Below, piece by piece: positions 9,022-18,423 of a stretch of DNA of 64,000 nucleotides. This DNA comes from Armatimonadota bacterium (lineage in GTDB: Bacteria > Armatimonadota > Chthonomonadetes > Chthonomonadales > Chthonomonadaceae). Each line of letters starts with the position of its first letter. Within the stretch, counting starts at the first letter, position 1. A program made the position numbers and the translations under genes. The DNA is taken from assembly GCA_028871815.1 (NCBI GenBank), contig JAGWMJ010000001.1, forward strand, positions 124,001-188,000. The letters are read 5' to 3'. Under the pieces are notes generated by a model. The model was not told the DNA's origin, searched no databases, and worked only from the letters and a program-made list of their open reading frames with translations.

Positions 9022-10145
9022 CTTGGTGTCTCCCCCACGGTGATCGTTCCGGTGCCGACCGAGCCGGCCCTGTAGACCTGTACCGTTACCTTCTGCCCGA
9101 TCTTCAGCTTGCTTTCCTCGCCGGAGTACTCTTCGGCATCATGGATCCGCACGCCATCGATTCGCGTAATCACGTCGCCGGGTTGAAAGCCCGATTGGTC
9201 CGCGGGCCCGTTTGCCGGCGCAGAATCGACCACCACACCCGCAATGTCGGGGATCTCGTAATAGGCGGCTGTTTCTGCGGTGTTCGTAAAGACCACCATC
9301 CCCATCCAGGGCCGCCGAATGCGGCCGTACTTCTTCAGCTCGGAAGCAACGGCGAGCGCCGTGTCGATAGGAATGGCAAAGCCGATGTTGTTAGCGGCCT
9401 TCAGGATCATGGTGTTGATCCCGATAATGCGGCCGGAGAGATCCACGAGCGGTCCGCCCGAATTCCCGGGATTGATGGCGCAGTCGGTCTGGATCAGGTT
9501 TTTATACATTCGTCCTTCGGCCTGAACCGGGCGACCCAACGCGCTAACCACACCATGCGTTACCGTAAAGCCAAGGCCAAATGGATTGCCGATGGCAACG
9601 CACATCTGGCCGGGAACCAATCCACGCACGGTGCCCATTTTCGCAACCGGGAGGTTTGCGGCGCTCACATGCACCAGCGCCACATCGGTGAGGTGATCGG
9701 AACCCACAATCGTGCCTGGTATGGTGGTGCCGTTGGGGAGCGTAACGCGGATGCTCTTTCCCGGATTGGATCGACCGACCACGTGTTCGTTGGTGAGAAT
9801 ATCGCCGGTGCCGTCGATGACCACGCCACTGCCATGCGATTGCGTGTATTCCGGCGTGGTTCCATAGAAGAACTGCTGTGCGCCGGTGGGCGTGTACTCC
9901 TGCTGGGCATCGATATTGACGACCGACGGGCTGGCGATCCTGGCAGCACGCGCGTAAACCTCATTGGCGCCAAGGGGTTGTGGAGCTCCGGGCTTGAACG
10001 GATCGGCCCGACTTGCCGGTTCGCGCCAGGTGACGCGCAGATTCGGGAACAAAAGGAGTGCAGCGACGCACACGGCCGCCATTACGGTAAAAGCCAGGCG
10101 CCAGCTGCGCCGATCTCCAACTTGTCGCGAGGTATCAGAGTTCAT
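9018..10145 (-). CDS. HtrA/DegP-type S1C serine protease with one PDZ domain
   Basis: 375 residues from the ATG at 10145 (the frame is open to 10172). An N-terminal membrane anchor or signal (LAFTVMAAVCVAALLLF) precedes a trypsin-like domain with the triad His in TNEHVV, Asp in LTDVAL and Ser in GNSGGPL (H130, D163, S238 if counted from 10172). One C-terminal PDZ domain follows (SGFQPGDVITRIDGV), as in DegS-like or short HtrA proteases. It probably acts in envelope protein quality control. It is the first gene of a run with the adapter and RND pump, and its stop overlaps the candidate CTG start of the adapter. Confidence 0.93.
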   Translation of the reverse strand: MNSDTSRQVGDRRSWRLAFTVMAAVCVAALLLFPNLRVTWREPASRADPFKPGAPQPLGANEVYARAARIASPSVVNIDAQQEYTPTGAQQFFYGTTPEYTQSHGSGVVIDGTGDILTNEHVVGRSNPGKSIRVTLPNGTTIPGTIVGSDHLTDVALVHVSAANLPVAKMGTVRGLVPGQMCVAIGNPFGLGFTVTHGVVSALGRPVQAEGRMYKNLIQTDCAINPGNSGGPLVDLSGRIIGINTMILKAANNIGFAIPIDTALAVASELKKYGRIRRPWMGMVVFTNTAETAAYYEIPDIAGVVVDSAPANGPADQSGFQPGDVITRIDGVRIHDAEEYSGEESKLKIGQKVTVQVYRAGSVGTGTITVGETPS

Positions 10146-10309
10146 TTCACGCTCATCCTGTTCCAAAAGCATACTTCAGGCGATATGGCGACGCCTTTGG
10201 TGTCGCCTGTGATTGTTCTAACCCGTGCCAATTCTTTCGTCCGGTGGCTCTCCTACTCCTTACGAAATGGCTGCCCAGAGCCGTTGCCAACCGGCGGTGC
10301 AGCCGAGGG

Positions 10310-10711
10310 TCACTGCCGGCGATTGCCCGGTACGTCGGCTGCATGATGGCCCAGCGCGGCAAACGGCCACGGTACCGCCAGAAAGAACTGCAGCGGCCGA
10401 GCGATGTCGAAGTAGTTCCAAACGAGCGCCGGCGCGTGCGGCCAGGGGTGGATCTGCCACTCTCCGGCTGGCGGTAGCCCGAGCAGCACCGGGACCAGAC
10501 ACAAGCCGGCTAGCAGCAAGAGGAGGTAGATGACGAGCGGCTGCCGGGTGCGGGTAACGGCCGCCAACGAGGCGCCGAACAGCGCGCCGGAACCGGCTGC
10601 TACCGCGCCAACGCTCAAAGCAGGGCGGAGCGCACCTATTGGGGCGGCTGCAGCTGCCGTTGTTACGATGATGGCGCTGCACACCAACAGGAGATGCGGG
10701 TACTTTGGCAT
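10310..10711 (-). CDS. Small multi-spanning membrane protein of unknown function
   Basis: 133 residues with about four hydrophobic segments (LLLVCSAIIVTTAAAAA; VGAVAAGSGALFGASLAAV; LVIYLLLLLAGLCLVPVLLG; a weaker C-terminal one after IARPLQFFLAV). I recognise no family. It begins 25 bases after the hisC stop on the same strand, so it may be the last gene of the MFS-cinA-recA-apgM-hisC run. No good ribosome-binding site is seen before the ATG, and the true start could lie a little downstream. The coding call rests on the hydrophobic pattern and position. Confidence 0.55.
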   Translation of the reverse strand: MPKYPHLLLVCSAIIVTTAAAAAPIGALRPALSVGAVAAGSGALFGASLAAVTRTRQPLVIYLLLLLAGLCLVPVLLGLPPAGEWQIHPWPHAPALVWNYFDIARPLQFFLAVPWPFAALGHHAADVPGNRRQ

Positions 10712-10735
10712 GCCCGGGTACCAACACAGCAGGCT

Positions 10736-11902
10736 CTACAGGGCGCCTGCTCCACGCCCTGCTGCCAATGCAGCGGCAAGGGCAGCGCCAAAGACCTGCA
10801 TATGGGATTCCTCGCCGATCGTCACGCGCAGGTGTTGGGGCGCGCCGAAGTGCGCGCCGCTGCGAACAATCACGCCACGCTGAAGCAGCCGGCGGGCAAC
10901 TTCATCAGCCGACTCTCCGCAATCGAACCAAACGAAGTTGGCAGAGGAGGGTGGGCACTCCAGCCCGAGCGCGGCAAGCAACTGGACCACAATCTGCTTT
11001 CCGCGCCGGTTCATCTCGAGCGTCCGCCGCAGATGTTCAACGTCTTCAAGAGCGGCGATTGCGCCTGACTGAGCCGGCAAACTGACGCTGAATGGTTCGC
11101 GAACTCGGCGCAGCCACGAGAGCACGGTAGGCGGACCCAATGCGTAGCCGACGCGCAAACCGGCCAGTCCATACGCCTTGGAGAAGGTTCGCAGCGCGAC
11201 AACACCAGCTCCGCGGCGTATCCAGGCACGGCTGTCCGGAAAGCCGGGCGCCTCCGCGGCATACTCTCCATACGCTTCATCCAGAATCAGAAGAGCGCGC
11301 GGCGGCATCACCGCGAGCAGCTGCTCCATCTCATCGGAATCGATATGTCTGCCGGTGGGATTGTTGGGATTGGCAATAAAAACGAGGCGCGTGCGGGCTG
11401 TAACACGCCGGGCCATCGCCGGCACATCGTAGCGTCCGTCCGGCAGCAGGTCTACCGCGTGAAACGCAGCCCTGTTCAGAACGGCTGCGGCTTGATACCG
11501 GGCAAATGACGGTGTACCGGCTATCACCTCATCGCCAGGTTCCAGCAGCGTTACGCCAAGGAGATGTATCAGCTCGTCGGAACCATTGCCGGGAAGTATC
11601 GCCTCGCGTGGCAGCTCAAGGCGCCGGCTCAAAGCACTGGAGAGATTGAAGGCGTCCGGGTCCGGGTAAAGATGCATCTCGGCTGTGCTACGGCGGATCG
11701 CGTCAACCGCAAGCGGTGAAGGCCCCAGTACGTTTTCGTTGCTCGCAAGCTTTATGAACGAGCCGAGCCCCAGTTCACGCTGCGCCTGCTCCACAGATTT
11801 GCCCGGTTTGTACATCGCGAGGCTCTGGATTCGCTCGGCGACGGCCGACGCCTCCGCTGCGGCGGTCGCCTCGTTGGTTTTCCGGTTCGCATCGGTGACC
11901 AT
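10736..11902 (-). CDS. hisC: Histidinol-phosphate aminotransferase HisC
   Basis: 388 residues from the ATG at 11902; a GTG at 11905 overlaps the apgM stop as GTGA and is an alternative. It is a fold-type I PLP aminotransferase of histidine biosynthesis, converting imidazole-acetol phosphate and glutamate to histidinol phosphate. Seen are SNENVLGPSP, YPDPDAFNL, PGNGSDELI, NPNNPTG and the PLP lysine in TFSKAYGLAGLRVGY (Lys243 counting from the GTG). GAGGA lies 8 bases before the ATG. Coupling to apgM and recA is unusual for a his gene. A relaxed aromatic aminotransferase role cannot be excluded, but the motifs fit HisC. A PHP-type histidinol phosphatase is encoded at 33.5 kb. Confidence 0.93.
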   Translation of the reverse strand: MVTDANRKTNEATAAAEASAVAERIQSLAMYKPGKSVEQAQRELGLGSFIKLASNENVLGPSPLAVDAIRRSTAEMHLYPDPDAFNLSSALSRRLELPREAILPGNGSDELIHLLGVTLLEPGDEVIAGTPSFARYQAAAVLNRAAFHAVDLLPDGRYDVPAMARRVTARTRLVFIANPNNPTGRHIDSDEMEQLLAVMPPRALLILDEAYGEYAAEAPGFPDSRAWIRRGAGVVALRTFSKAYGLAGLRVGYALGPPTVLSWLRRVREPFSVSLPAQSGAIAALEDVEHLRRTLEMNRRGKQIVVQLLAALGLECPPSSANFVWFDCGESADEVARRLLQRGVIVRSGAHFGAPQHLRVTIGEESHMQVFGAALAAALAAGRGAGAL

Positions 11903-13107
11903 CACGCTGGTCCTCGCGGCGCGGAGAACAGCTCATCCATCAGCCGCCATCCCTCAGGCTGGAGGCGGCTAACATCATCCAGCGCCCGTTCATCAAAAGG
12001 CGCCCGGCCGGCGCCGCGCAGCATCTCGCGTGAATCGTAGAGCAGGTACGGGACCGGGCCGCGCGCGTGGCGGCGCGTGGCTATCGGTGTGGGATGATCC
12101 GGCACGCACAGAATGCGATAATCGGCGCTTTCGGATATGCCGGCAAGCAGCAGGCCTATGGTGAGCCGGTCGAAGTTCTCGATCGCGCGGATCTTTTCAT
12201 CCACGTCGCCGGCGTGGCCGGCTTCGTCCGGGCTCTCAACGTGAATCCAGACAAAGTCATGGCGCTGGAGCGCTTGAGCGGCGGCGCGGCCCTTTGCTGC
12301 GTAATCGGTGTCGAAGTATCCGGTGGCGCCCGGAACATCAATCACCTCGAGACCTGTCAACCGAGCCAAACCGCGCGCCACGTCCACGCCGGAAACCGCC
12401 GCGCCGGTAACGCCGCGGAGGGAAGTGAACGGTGGCAGGTGCGGCATCCGTCCCGGGCTCCATGGCCACAGCATATTTGCTGGCGGCTTGCCCTCGGACC
12501 GCCGATTCCGGTTGAAGGCAACTCCATCCAGCAGATTGATGGAATCCTCGATCCATGACCGGACTTTATCCTCCTGGTCGCCCCGCGGCCAGATGTCATC
12601 GAGGGCCGTACCGACGGACTCGTGAGGGGCGAAGGTTTCCAGTTCGGTAGGTCCATCGGACCACCGCAGGATGTTCCGATACGATACTCCCGGGAAAAGA
12701 CGGCGCCAACTGACGCCCAGTTTTTGATCCGCCAGCTCCACCAGCGGGCGTGCCTCTTCGGTGGTAATGTGGCCGGACGAGTAGTCGGTGAGGCGCTCGC
12801 AATCGGTAGAGACAAGCGAGCAGCGGAAGGCCACATCGCGCTGCTCCATTGGTATCTGCATTGCGGCGGCTTCAATCGGTCCGCGACCCGTGTAGTACTC
12901 GGCCGGGTTGTAGCCCAGCAGCGCCATATTGGCAGCATCGCTGCCCGGGTACATTTCGAGCGGGGTTACCTGGACTGAGCCGGTAAAACCACGCTCTGCC
13001 ATGCGGCTCAGATTGGGCGTACGAGCCGCCTGGAGGGGCGTTTTGCCGTCCAGGACTTCCAACGGCTCGTCGGCCGCGCCATCCGGAACGAGCAGGATGT
13101 ACTTCAT
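11902..13107 (-). CDS. apgM: Cofactor-independent phosphoglycerate mutase, archaeal (ApgM) type
   Basis: 401 residues. It interconverts 3- and 2-phosphoglycerate in glycolysis. It belongs to the alkaline-phosphatase superfamily in the short archaeal-type form: N-terminal [15 protein letters not shown], metal-binding/nucleophile Ser56 in [14 protein letters not shown], and C-terminal metal ligands in [13 protein letters not shown] and [12 protein letters not shown]. It overlaps recA upstream (ATGA at 13104-13107) and hisC downstream (GTGA), so the three are translationally coupled. ApgM is also annotated as a homoserine-kinase-like subgroup in some genomes. The motif set here fits phosphoglycerate mutase. 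Confidence 0.92.
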   Translation of the reverse strand: MKYILLVPDGAADEPLEVLDGKTPLQAARTPNLSRMAERGFTGSVQVTPLEMYPGSDAANMALLGYNPAEYYTGRGPIEAAAMQIPMEQRDVAFRCSLVSTDCERLTDYSSGHITTEEARPLVELADQKLGVSWRRLFPGVSYRNILRWSDGPTELETFAPHESVGTALDDIWPRGDQEDKVRSWIEDSINLLDGVAFNRNRRSEGKPPANMLWPWSPGRMPHLPPFTSLRGVTGAAVSGVDVARGLARLTGLEVIDVPGATGYFDTDYAAKGRAAAQALQRHDFVWIHVESPDEAGHAGDVDEKIRAIENFDRLTIGLLLAGISESADYRILCVPDHPTPIATRRHARGPVPYLLYDSREMLRGAGRAPFDERALDDVSRLQPEGWRLMDELFSAPRGPA

Positions 13108-14144
13108 GCCTCTTCGTCGGGCGCAGTTACCGCAGCCGCGGTGGGAGCACCGCGCAGCTTTCCATCGAGTTCGTCCATAACGGCCGGATTCTCGTCCAGA
13201 TACTGACGCGCATTCTCGCGGCCCTGACCCAGCCGGATGTCGCCGTACGAGAAGTAGGCGCCGCTTTTTGTAATAATGCCGGTATCCACGCCCATGTCGA
13301 GAACGCTGCCGGAGCGTGAAATGCCCTTGCCGAACATAATGTCGAACTCCGCCTGTCGGAATGGCGGCGCCACTTTGTTCTTGACGATCTTGACCCGTAC
13401 GCGTGCCCCTACTGCATCGGTTCCGTTCTTCACCGTCTCAATTCGGCGAACGTCCATTCGGACGGAAGCATAGTACTTCAGCGCGAGGCCGCCACTTGTA
13501 GTCTCCGGGTTGCCGAACATTACGCCGATCTTCTGGCGAATCTGGTTGATAAAGATACACGCCGTGTTGGTGCGGTTGATGCTGCCGGCCACCTTTCGGA
13601 GCGCCTGCGACATCAAGCGCGCGTGCAGCCCTACGTGGCTATCGCCCATGTCACCCTCGAGCTCGGCCTTGGGTACCAGCGCCGCCACGCTGTCCAACAC
13701 GCACACATCCACCGCGCTGGAGCGGATAAGCGCATCCATTATGTCCAGCGCCTCCTCACCGGTGGCCGGTTGCGATATGTAGAGGTTATCCACATCCACA
13801 CCCAGCTTGCGCGCATATTCCGGGTCGATGGCGTGCTCCACATCCACGTAGGCGCACACTCCGCCGAGGCGCTGCGCCTGAGCAATGACCGTTAATGCAA
13901 TGGTGGTTTTTCCAGAGGATTCGGCTCCGTAGATTTCGGTGATCCGGCCTCGGGGTACGCCACCGACGCCGAGCGCCAGATCGAGGGCGATTGAGCCTGT
14001 GGAGATGGCGTCTACATTCAACCGTTCGGCTTGGCCGAGACGCACGATGCTTCCCTTGCCGAACTGCTTTTCGATGGATGTTACGGCTATTTCGAGCGCT
14101 TTCAGCTTCCGCGAATCCGCGGTCACCGGCTGGTCAAGGCTCAT
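13104..14144 (-). CDS. recA: Recombinase RecA
   Basis: 346 residues, normal length. It is the ATP-dependent strand-exchange protein of homologous recombination and the SOS response. Walker A is GAESSGKTT (about 73-81). The DNA-binding loop region is present ([19 protein letters not shown]), with [15 protein letters not shown] downstream. The family hallmark FIDAEHALDP reads [13 protein letters not shown] here, a mild variant. The start at 14144 has AAGGA 9 bases upstream. cinA lies 119 bases upstream, a common pairing, and apgM overlaps the 3' end, which is uncommon. No LexA box was found by eye. Confidence 0.98.
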   Translation of the reverse strand: MSLDQPVTADSRKLKALEIAVTSIEKQFGKGSIVRLGQAERLNVDAISTGSIALDLALGVGGVPRGRITEIYGAESSGKTTIALTVIAQAQRLGGVCAYVDVEHAIDPEYARKLGVDVDNLYISQPATGEEALDIMDALIRSSAVDVCVLDSVAALVPKAELEGDMGDSHVGLHARLMSQALRKVAGSINRTNTACIFINQIRQKIGVMFGNPETTSGGLALKYYASVRMDVRRIETVKNGTDAVGARVRVKIVKNKVAPPFRQAEFDIMFGKGISRSGSVLDMGVDTGIITKSGAYFSYGDIRLGQGRENARQYLDENPAVMDELDGKLRGAPTAAAVTAPDEEA

Positions 14145-14263
14145 GAGTGGATGTCCTTTCGTGGACCCATTATGTGGTTTCGGTTCGGCCCTCAGGTTAC
14201 CTCAAAGGCACGCTGCCTTCCCGCTACGGGGGCAGTTACCGACGTGCCGATCCTGGCGCTTGA

Positions 14264-15514
14264 CTAACCGCCCGCCTTGCGTCGTAACAGCTCCAGGCGG
14301 AGCAGATTCAGCGCAGTCTGCGAGGAGCGCCAACGAATACTATCGCGCTGGCCAATAAACCGGCACTCCTCGATGAGACCGCCTCCGGACCAGGCCAGTG
14401 AGATCCAGACCAGGCCGACGGGCTTCGCCTCGGTGCCGCCATCCGGGCCGGCGACTCCCGTAATTCCAATGCCGAAGTCGGTGTGGAAGCGATCGCGGGC
14501 GGCCGTGGCCAGCAACTCTGCAGTTTGGCGGCTGACCGCGCCGAAGCGGTGTAGCGTTTCTTCGGGAACTTCCAACAACTCGTGTTTGGCACGGTTGCTG
14601 TACGCCACTACACCGCCCGGAAAAGCACCGGAACTGCCTGGAATATCGGTGAGGCGCTTGGCGAGCAGCCCACCCGTACAGCTTTCGGCGGTTGCCGCCG
14701 TGGTACCCGCGTTCAGAAGCAGTTTCACCACAACTTCTTCCAGCGTGGTGGCATCCTCACCGTAGAGCGCCTCGCCGAGGCGTTCGTGAAGTTTTTGCGC
14801 CATCGCGTCGAGCATGGCGTTTGCCACCGTAATATCCGGCGCCCGTGCCGTGATGCGCAGATGAACTTCGGCGGGCTTGGCATACGGCGCTACCGTTGGG
14901 TTGTCGCCCAGCATCAGGTCGCGAACACGCTCTTCAACCGCACTTTCGCCCACGCCGGCGATTCTCAGCGTTCGCGAACGGATTACCTGCCCGGGCCCAG
15001 CGCGCGCCTGCAGCAGTGGGCGAACGTGATTGTCCACCATCGGAATGAACTCCGACGGAGGTCCCGGAAGCGCGATGGCCAGCTTACCGGGGTTTTCAAA
15101 AACCACGCCCGGCGCTGTGCCATTCGGATTATCGATCAGCCAGCCGCGTTCCGGCGCCAGGGCCTGACGCAGATTGCCCGTCAGCAGCGCGAGTTTTCGC
15201 TGAGCAAAGAACGCTTTGATGCGGTCGGCTGCAGCATCGTCCTGGTGCAGCGTTTGGCCAAAGGCCTCAGCCAGACCGTCGCGCGTGATGTCGTCCATCG
15301 TGGGGCCCAAGCCACCTATGGTCAACACCACGTCGGCATCGGCATAGGCCTGCTTGAGAGCCGCGACCAGGCGAGGCATATTATCGCCCACCGTGACGCG
15401 CCGGTAGACCGATACTCCAATCTCGGAGAGCGCTCTCGCGAGATAGGCGGCGTTGGTATCTACGATGTCGCCGAGCAGCAGCTCGGTACCAACCGACACG
15501 ATTTCAGCGCGCAC
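14264..15514 (-). CDS. cinA: CinA: competence/damage-inducible protein with C-terminal nicotinamide-nucleotide amidase
   Basis: 416 residues with a GTG start at 15514 and GGGAGG about 6 bases upstream. The N-terminal COG1058 (MoaB/MogA-like) domain carries SVGTELLLGDIVDTN and TIGGLGPTMDDITRD, a probable ADP-ribose/NMN pyrophosphatase. The C-terminal PncC domain carries AESCTGGLLAKRLTDIPGSS and GITGVAGPDGG, which deamidates NMN to nicotinate mononucleotide in pyridine nucleotide recycling. It is upstream of recA, the classical cinA-recA arrangement, and 29 bases downstream of the MFS gene stop. Confidence 0.95.
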   Translation of the reverse strand: MRAEIVSVGTELLLGDIVDTNAAYLARALSEIGVSVYRRVTVGDNMPRLVAALKQAYADADVVLTIGGLGPTMDDITRDGLAEAFGQTLHQDDAAADRIKAFFAQRKLALLTGNLRQALAPERGWLIDNPNGTAPGVVFENPGKLAIALPGPPSEFIPMVDNHVRPLLQARAGPGQVIRSRTLRIAGVGESAVEERVRDLMLGDNPTVAPYAKPAEVHLRITARAPDITVANAMLDAMAQKLHERLGEALYGEDATTLEEVVVKLLLNAGTTAATAESCTGGLLAKRLTDIPGSSGAFPGGVVAYSNRAKHELLEVPEETLHRFGAVSRQTAELLATAARDRFHTDFGIGITGVAGPDGGTEAKPVGLVWISLAWSGGGLIEECRFIGQRDSIRWRSSQTALNLLRLELLRRKAGG

Positions 15515-15543
15515 ACCGTCCCTCCCATTGCCGGCGCCGCGGC

Positions 15544-16950
15544 CTAAGGCGCCGCCTGCGCTCCGGCAGACTCGGCTTGGCCCTCGGCGTCGATAGCAGA
15601 CATCGGCTTGATGCCCAGGCTCAGAATGAATCCCGTTCCCATCAGCGCAGCCGATGCGTAAAACGGGATCCAGGTATGAACGGCAACGAGCCAGTTATTG
15701 AGCGGTGGCGCGGTCATGCGGGCCAGGCTGCCGAGGCCGCGCTGCGTTCCGGATATCTGACCACGCCGCTTCGGTCCGGCCGCATGCGTGATCATCGCGC
15801 TCATGGAGGGCTCGAGTACGCCCATTCCGACCGCGATTGCACAAGAAGCTATATAGAGCACCGCAAGGTTTCCGGTGTAACCCAATACGATCAGCGTAAT
15901 CGTAAGTACCAGAACGCCGAACGAGGCCAGAATGTGCTCTCCAACGCGCTGGGCGAGGCCGCGCATCACGAACCCCTGAGTAATGAGGAGGGCGACGCCC
16001 ACGATAGCGAATATCCGGCTGGTGACGGCGGTCTCGGCTCGCTCGATCAAGTCGTTCCTCAGTTTCGGCGCGAGAGCCGCGAAATGTGAGCGCGTAAAGA
16101 GGGCCCAGTCGACATGTGCCGGGGCCAAAGCACGGATATCTGCCGGAATGCGCGCGGTCGGCATGGACGCAAAGCCCCGCCACAACTGCTGCGCGTTGAC
16201 GACCATTTGTGGATGTAAGCGGAGGATTACCAGCCAGCTGAAGCTGGACTCCACGGCAGTAAAAGCAAATGTGATGAATACATTTACCGTCAGCAGCCGC
16301 GAGACGGTGGGATCGCGAAAGGCACGAGCGATTGCCGGAAACGCATCCAGCGCGCTGCGCTTCTCCTGGGTGACGGATCGGTCGGTATGGCTCTCCGGTA
16401 AGAGTCGCCACGCCAGAAACCAGTTGCCCACGGCAAGGCCGGCCGCAACGAGAGCCGGTGTTGCCAGCGCGGGAAGTCCGAATAGGGAGTACCGTCCGAG
16501 CACGCCGCCGAGGAGCGGACCGAAAGCGAATCCCAGTCCAAAGCTGGCTCCGAGCATGGCCATTCCGCTCGAGCGCTTCTCAGGTGGAGTAACGTCGGCG
16601 ACGTAGGCCTGAGATGTGGGAAGGCTGGCTGCGGTAAGGATGCCGGAGGCGGCGCGCGCCAGAAACAGCACGGCCAGATTTGGCGCAGCGCCGAAGAAGA
16701 AGTACGAAACCGCGGAGCCGCCCAGGCCCACCAGGATCACAGGTCGGCGGCCCGTGAAATCGGACCGGCGGCCCCAGATCGGCGCGAAAACGAACTGCAT
16801 CAGGGAGAAGGTGGCCATCAGCGCCCCACCCACCCATGGCGCGCCGCCGTAGTGCGTGATGTACACCGGCAGCAGCGGCATGATGAATCCGAACCCCAAC
16901 ATATCCAGGAACAGCGTGAGGCACAGGATAAGGAGGGGCGTTCGTTTCAT
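15544..16950 (-). CDS. MFS transporter, TetA-like drug/proton antiporter family
   Basis: 468 residues from the ATG at 16950 (frame open to 16998). It has twelve membrane segments. TM1 is LLILCLTLFLDMLGFGFIMP, and motif A after TM2 reads GRRSDFTGRRPVI. Motif C lies in the TM5 region (GMAMLGASFGLGFAFGPLLGG), the antiporter signature of 12-14 TM drug/H+ exporters. Unusual is an insertion of about 80 residues between TM7 (LTVNVFITFAFTAVESSF) and TM8 (IFAIVGVALLITQGFV), rich in Ala, Arg and Pro, in what is normally a short loop. It is first in the run with cinA and recA. The substrate is not predictable. Confidence 0.9.
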   Translation of the reverse strand: MKRTPLLILCLTLFLDMLGFGFIMPLLPVYITHYGGAPWVGGALMATFSLMQFVFAPIWGRRSDFTGRRPVILVGLGGSAVSYFFFGAAPNLAVLFLARAASGILTAASLPTSQAYVADVTPPEKRSSGMAMLGASFGLGFAFGPLLGGVLGRYSLFGLPALATPALVAAGLAVGNWFLAWRLLPESHTDRSVTQEKRSALDAFPAIARAFRDPTVSRLLTVNVFITFAFTAVESSFSWLVILRLHPQMVVNAQQLWRGFASMPTARIPADIRALAPAHVDWALFTRSHFAALAPKLRNDLIERAETAVTSRIFAIVGVALLITQGFVMRGLAQRVGEHILASFGVLVLTITLIVLGYTGNLAVLYIASCAIAVGMGVLEPSMSAMITHAAGPKRRGQISGTQRGLGSLARMTAPPLNNWLVAVHTWIPFYASAALMGTGFILSLGIKPMSAIDAEGQAESAGAQAAP

Positions 16951-17035
16951 GAGTGAGGGCCGGTCTGTCAGTATGGCACGGGCGGGTTCCTGCGTCAACG
17001 CGCTCCGTGAGGGCGAGGCGACCCAGCCGGGAAGG

Positions 17036-17041
17036 TATCAT
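17036..17041 (+). promoter_or_regulatory. Candidate -10 element (TATCAT) for metF
   Basis: GGTATCAT sits with its last base 13 bases before the metF ATG, which would leave an untranslated leader of about 6 bases. There is no convincing -35 hexamer 17 bases upstream. Assigned by eye from the recurring GGTANNNT pattern in this window. Confidence 0.35.
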
Positions 17042-17053
17042 ACGGCGCAAGCC

Positions 17054-17980
17054 ATGCATATTCACGATATATTTGCAGCTCAAACCACGACCTTCAGCTT
17101 CGAGTTCAGCCCTCCCAAAACCGACGATGCGGCGGGAGCCCTGTTCGCAGCAATCCGGCGTCTGGAGCGGCTGCAGCCCAGCTTCGTTTCGGTGACGTAC
17201 GGCGCCGGCGGCTCAACGCGTGGCAGGACTCAGGATCTGGTGGTGCGCATCAAGCGCGAAACATCGTGCGATGCCGTGCCACACCTTACCTGCGTCTGCC
17301 ACAGTGAGGCGGATATTCGCGCGATGCTGCAGCGATATGCCGAAAACGGCATATCGAATCTCCATGCGCTGGGCGGCGATGTACCGTTGGACCGTGCCGG
17401 TTACGACCGGGGGCAGGATGCCTTTCGTTATGCCACCGATCTGGTGGCGTATATACGGCGCTTCAACGAGAGCGGCGTACATCCGGACCGTCGCGGCTTT
17501 GGTATCGGAGTCGCCGGCTTTCCAGAGGGGCACCCAGCAACACCGAACCGTCTGCTGGAGATGGACTACCTGAAGGCGAAGGTGGATGCCGGCGCCGATT
17601 ACATCGTGACCCAGCTGTTCTTCGACAATCGCGATTTCTTTGACTTCCGGGAGCGGTGCCAACTTGCCGGGATCAACGTACCGATCATCGCCGGTCTGAT
17701 GCCGGTCACCTCGATGCAGGGGCTGAAGCGGATGGCCGAGCTCGCGCTGGGGTGTCGGTTTCCGGCACGGTTGATCAGATTGCTCAACCGGTGCGCCGAT
17801 GATGACGGCATTCGCCGCGCCGGGGTTCACTGGGCAACCGAGCAGTGCCGCGATCTGCTGGATGGCGGAGTACGCGGTATCCACTTCTACACCCTGAACC
17901 GCTCGCACGCAACCACGGAAATCTACGCCGGCCTCGGCGTGCAGAACTCGCGCCAGTTGCTGGAGCCGCGTGCAGGATGA
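17054..17980 (+). CDS. metF: Methylenetetrahydrofolate reductase MetF
   Basis: 308 residues. It is the FAD-dependent reductase that makes 5-methyl-THF from 5,10-methylene-THF for methionine synthesis. TIM-barrel family motifs are present: TFSFEFSPPKTDDAA, SVTYGAGGSTRGRTQDLV, HLTCV near residue 80, NGISNLHALGGDVP, DYIVTQLFFDN, and VPIIAGLMPVTS. The start at 17054 is chosen because the frame upstream (open to 16856) overlaps the divergent MFS gene. No Shine-Dalgarno is seen, but a -10-like TATCAT lies just before the ATG. No SAM or T-box riboswitch was recognised upstream. Confidence 0.95.
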   Translation: MHIHDIFAAQTTTFSFEFSPPKTDDAAGALFAAIRRLERLQPSFVSVTYGAGGSTRGRTQDLVVRIKRETSCDAVPHLTCVCHSEADIRAMLQRYAENGISNLHALGGDVPLDRAGYDRGQDAFRYATDLVAYIRRFNESGVHPDRRGFGIGVAGFPEGHPATPNRLLEMDYLKAKVDAGADYIVTQLFFDNRDFFDFRERCQLAGINVPIIAGLMPVTSMQGLKRMAELALGCRFPARLIRLLNRCADDDGIRRAGVHWATEQCRDLLDGGVRGIHFYTLNRSHATTEIYAGLGVQNSRQLLEPRAG

Positions 17981-18423
17981 GGCTTGTCCGGCTCGCGAAA
18001 GCGGTACCGGGCTGGCGGACTCCAGAAGGCCCCCGGCTTTTGGCCGGACATGGGCCGGTTGAGCGCCTTGTGCTGGTGGAGCTGCGCGGCCATGTGGCTG
18101 CAGTCTAATCGGTACTTCTCGGCCCTCAGGCGGACGTAGCGGCAAACGACTCTGGTGAGTTACGACAACGTGCATTGCATTGCTGAGATGGCGCGCCTCC
18201 GCGGTTTTGTGACGCGGACGGTACCGGGGAAAAGCACCCATCACAGTCGCCAGCCGGAACTACCGGTCGCCCGGGACTTTGGGTGGCGCGACGGCCCGGA
18301 AAGCTCCAAACGCAGTAAGTTCGGTGCAAAGCCGGATCTCGACAACGTTCCGGCCGGCACGACGCACAGGCTCATAGCGGTCGAGCGTTCGCTCCGCACC
18401 GGTCTGGCGCTCCAAGCCGGCCG
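17981..18423. other. 443-base stretch without a confident gene
   Basis: This lies between metF and the zinc-ribbon microprotein gene. A 43-codon ORF starts in the metF stop (ATGA at 17977) and ends at 18108; it has no recognisable features. A longer plus-strand ORF (18155-18490) overlaps the microprotein gene antisense and reads as low-complexity Arg/Ser-rich sequence. No riboswitch or RNA gene was recognised. Confidence 0.4.

Noticed and set aside
9141-10346. 401-residue plus-strand ORF over the htrA gene
   Set aside because: Antisense to a clear S1C protease; no recognisable motifs.
17977-18108. 43-codon ORF starting in the metF stop (ATGA)
   Set aside because: Overlap style suggests coupling, but the protein is short and featureless with no recognisable domain or membrane segment.
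17213-18244. 343-residue minus-strand ORF over metF
   Set aside because: It is antisense to metF, with no domain and unusual composition, an expected by-product of high GC.
18120-18420. Possible riboswitch after metF (CTGAGA and GCAAAGCC-like pieces)
   Set aside because: Neither the TPP, SAM, cobalamin nor c-di-GMP consensus could be completed, and no suitable gene follows.
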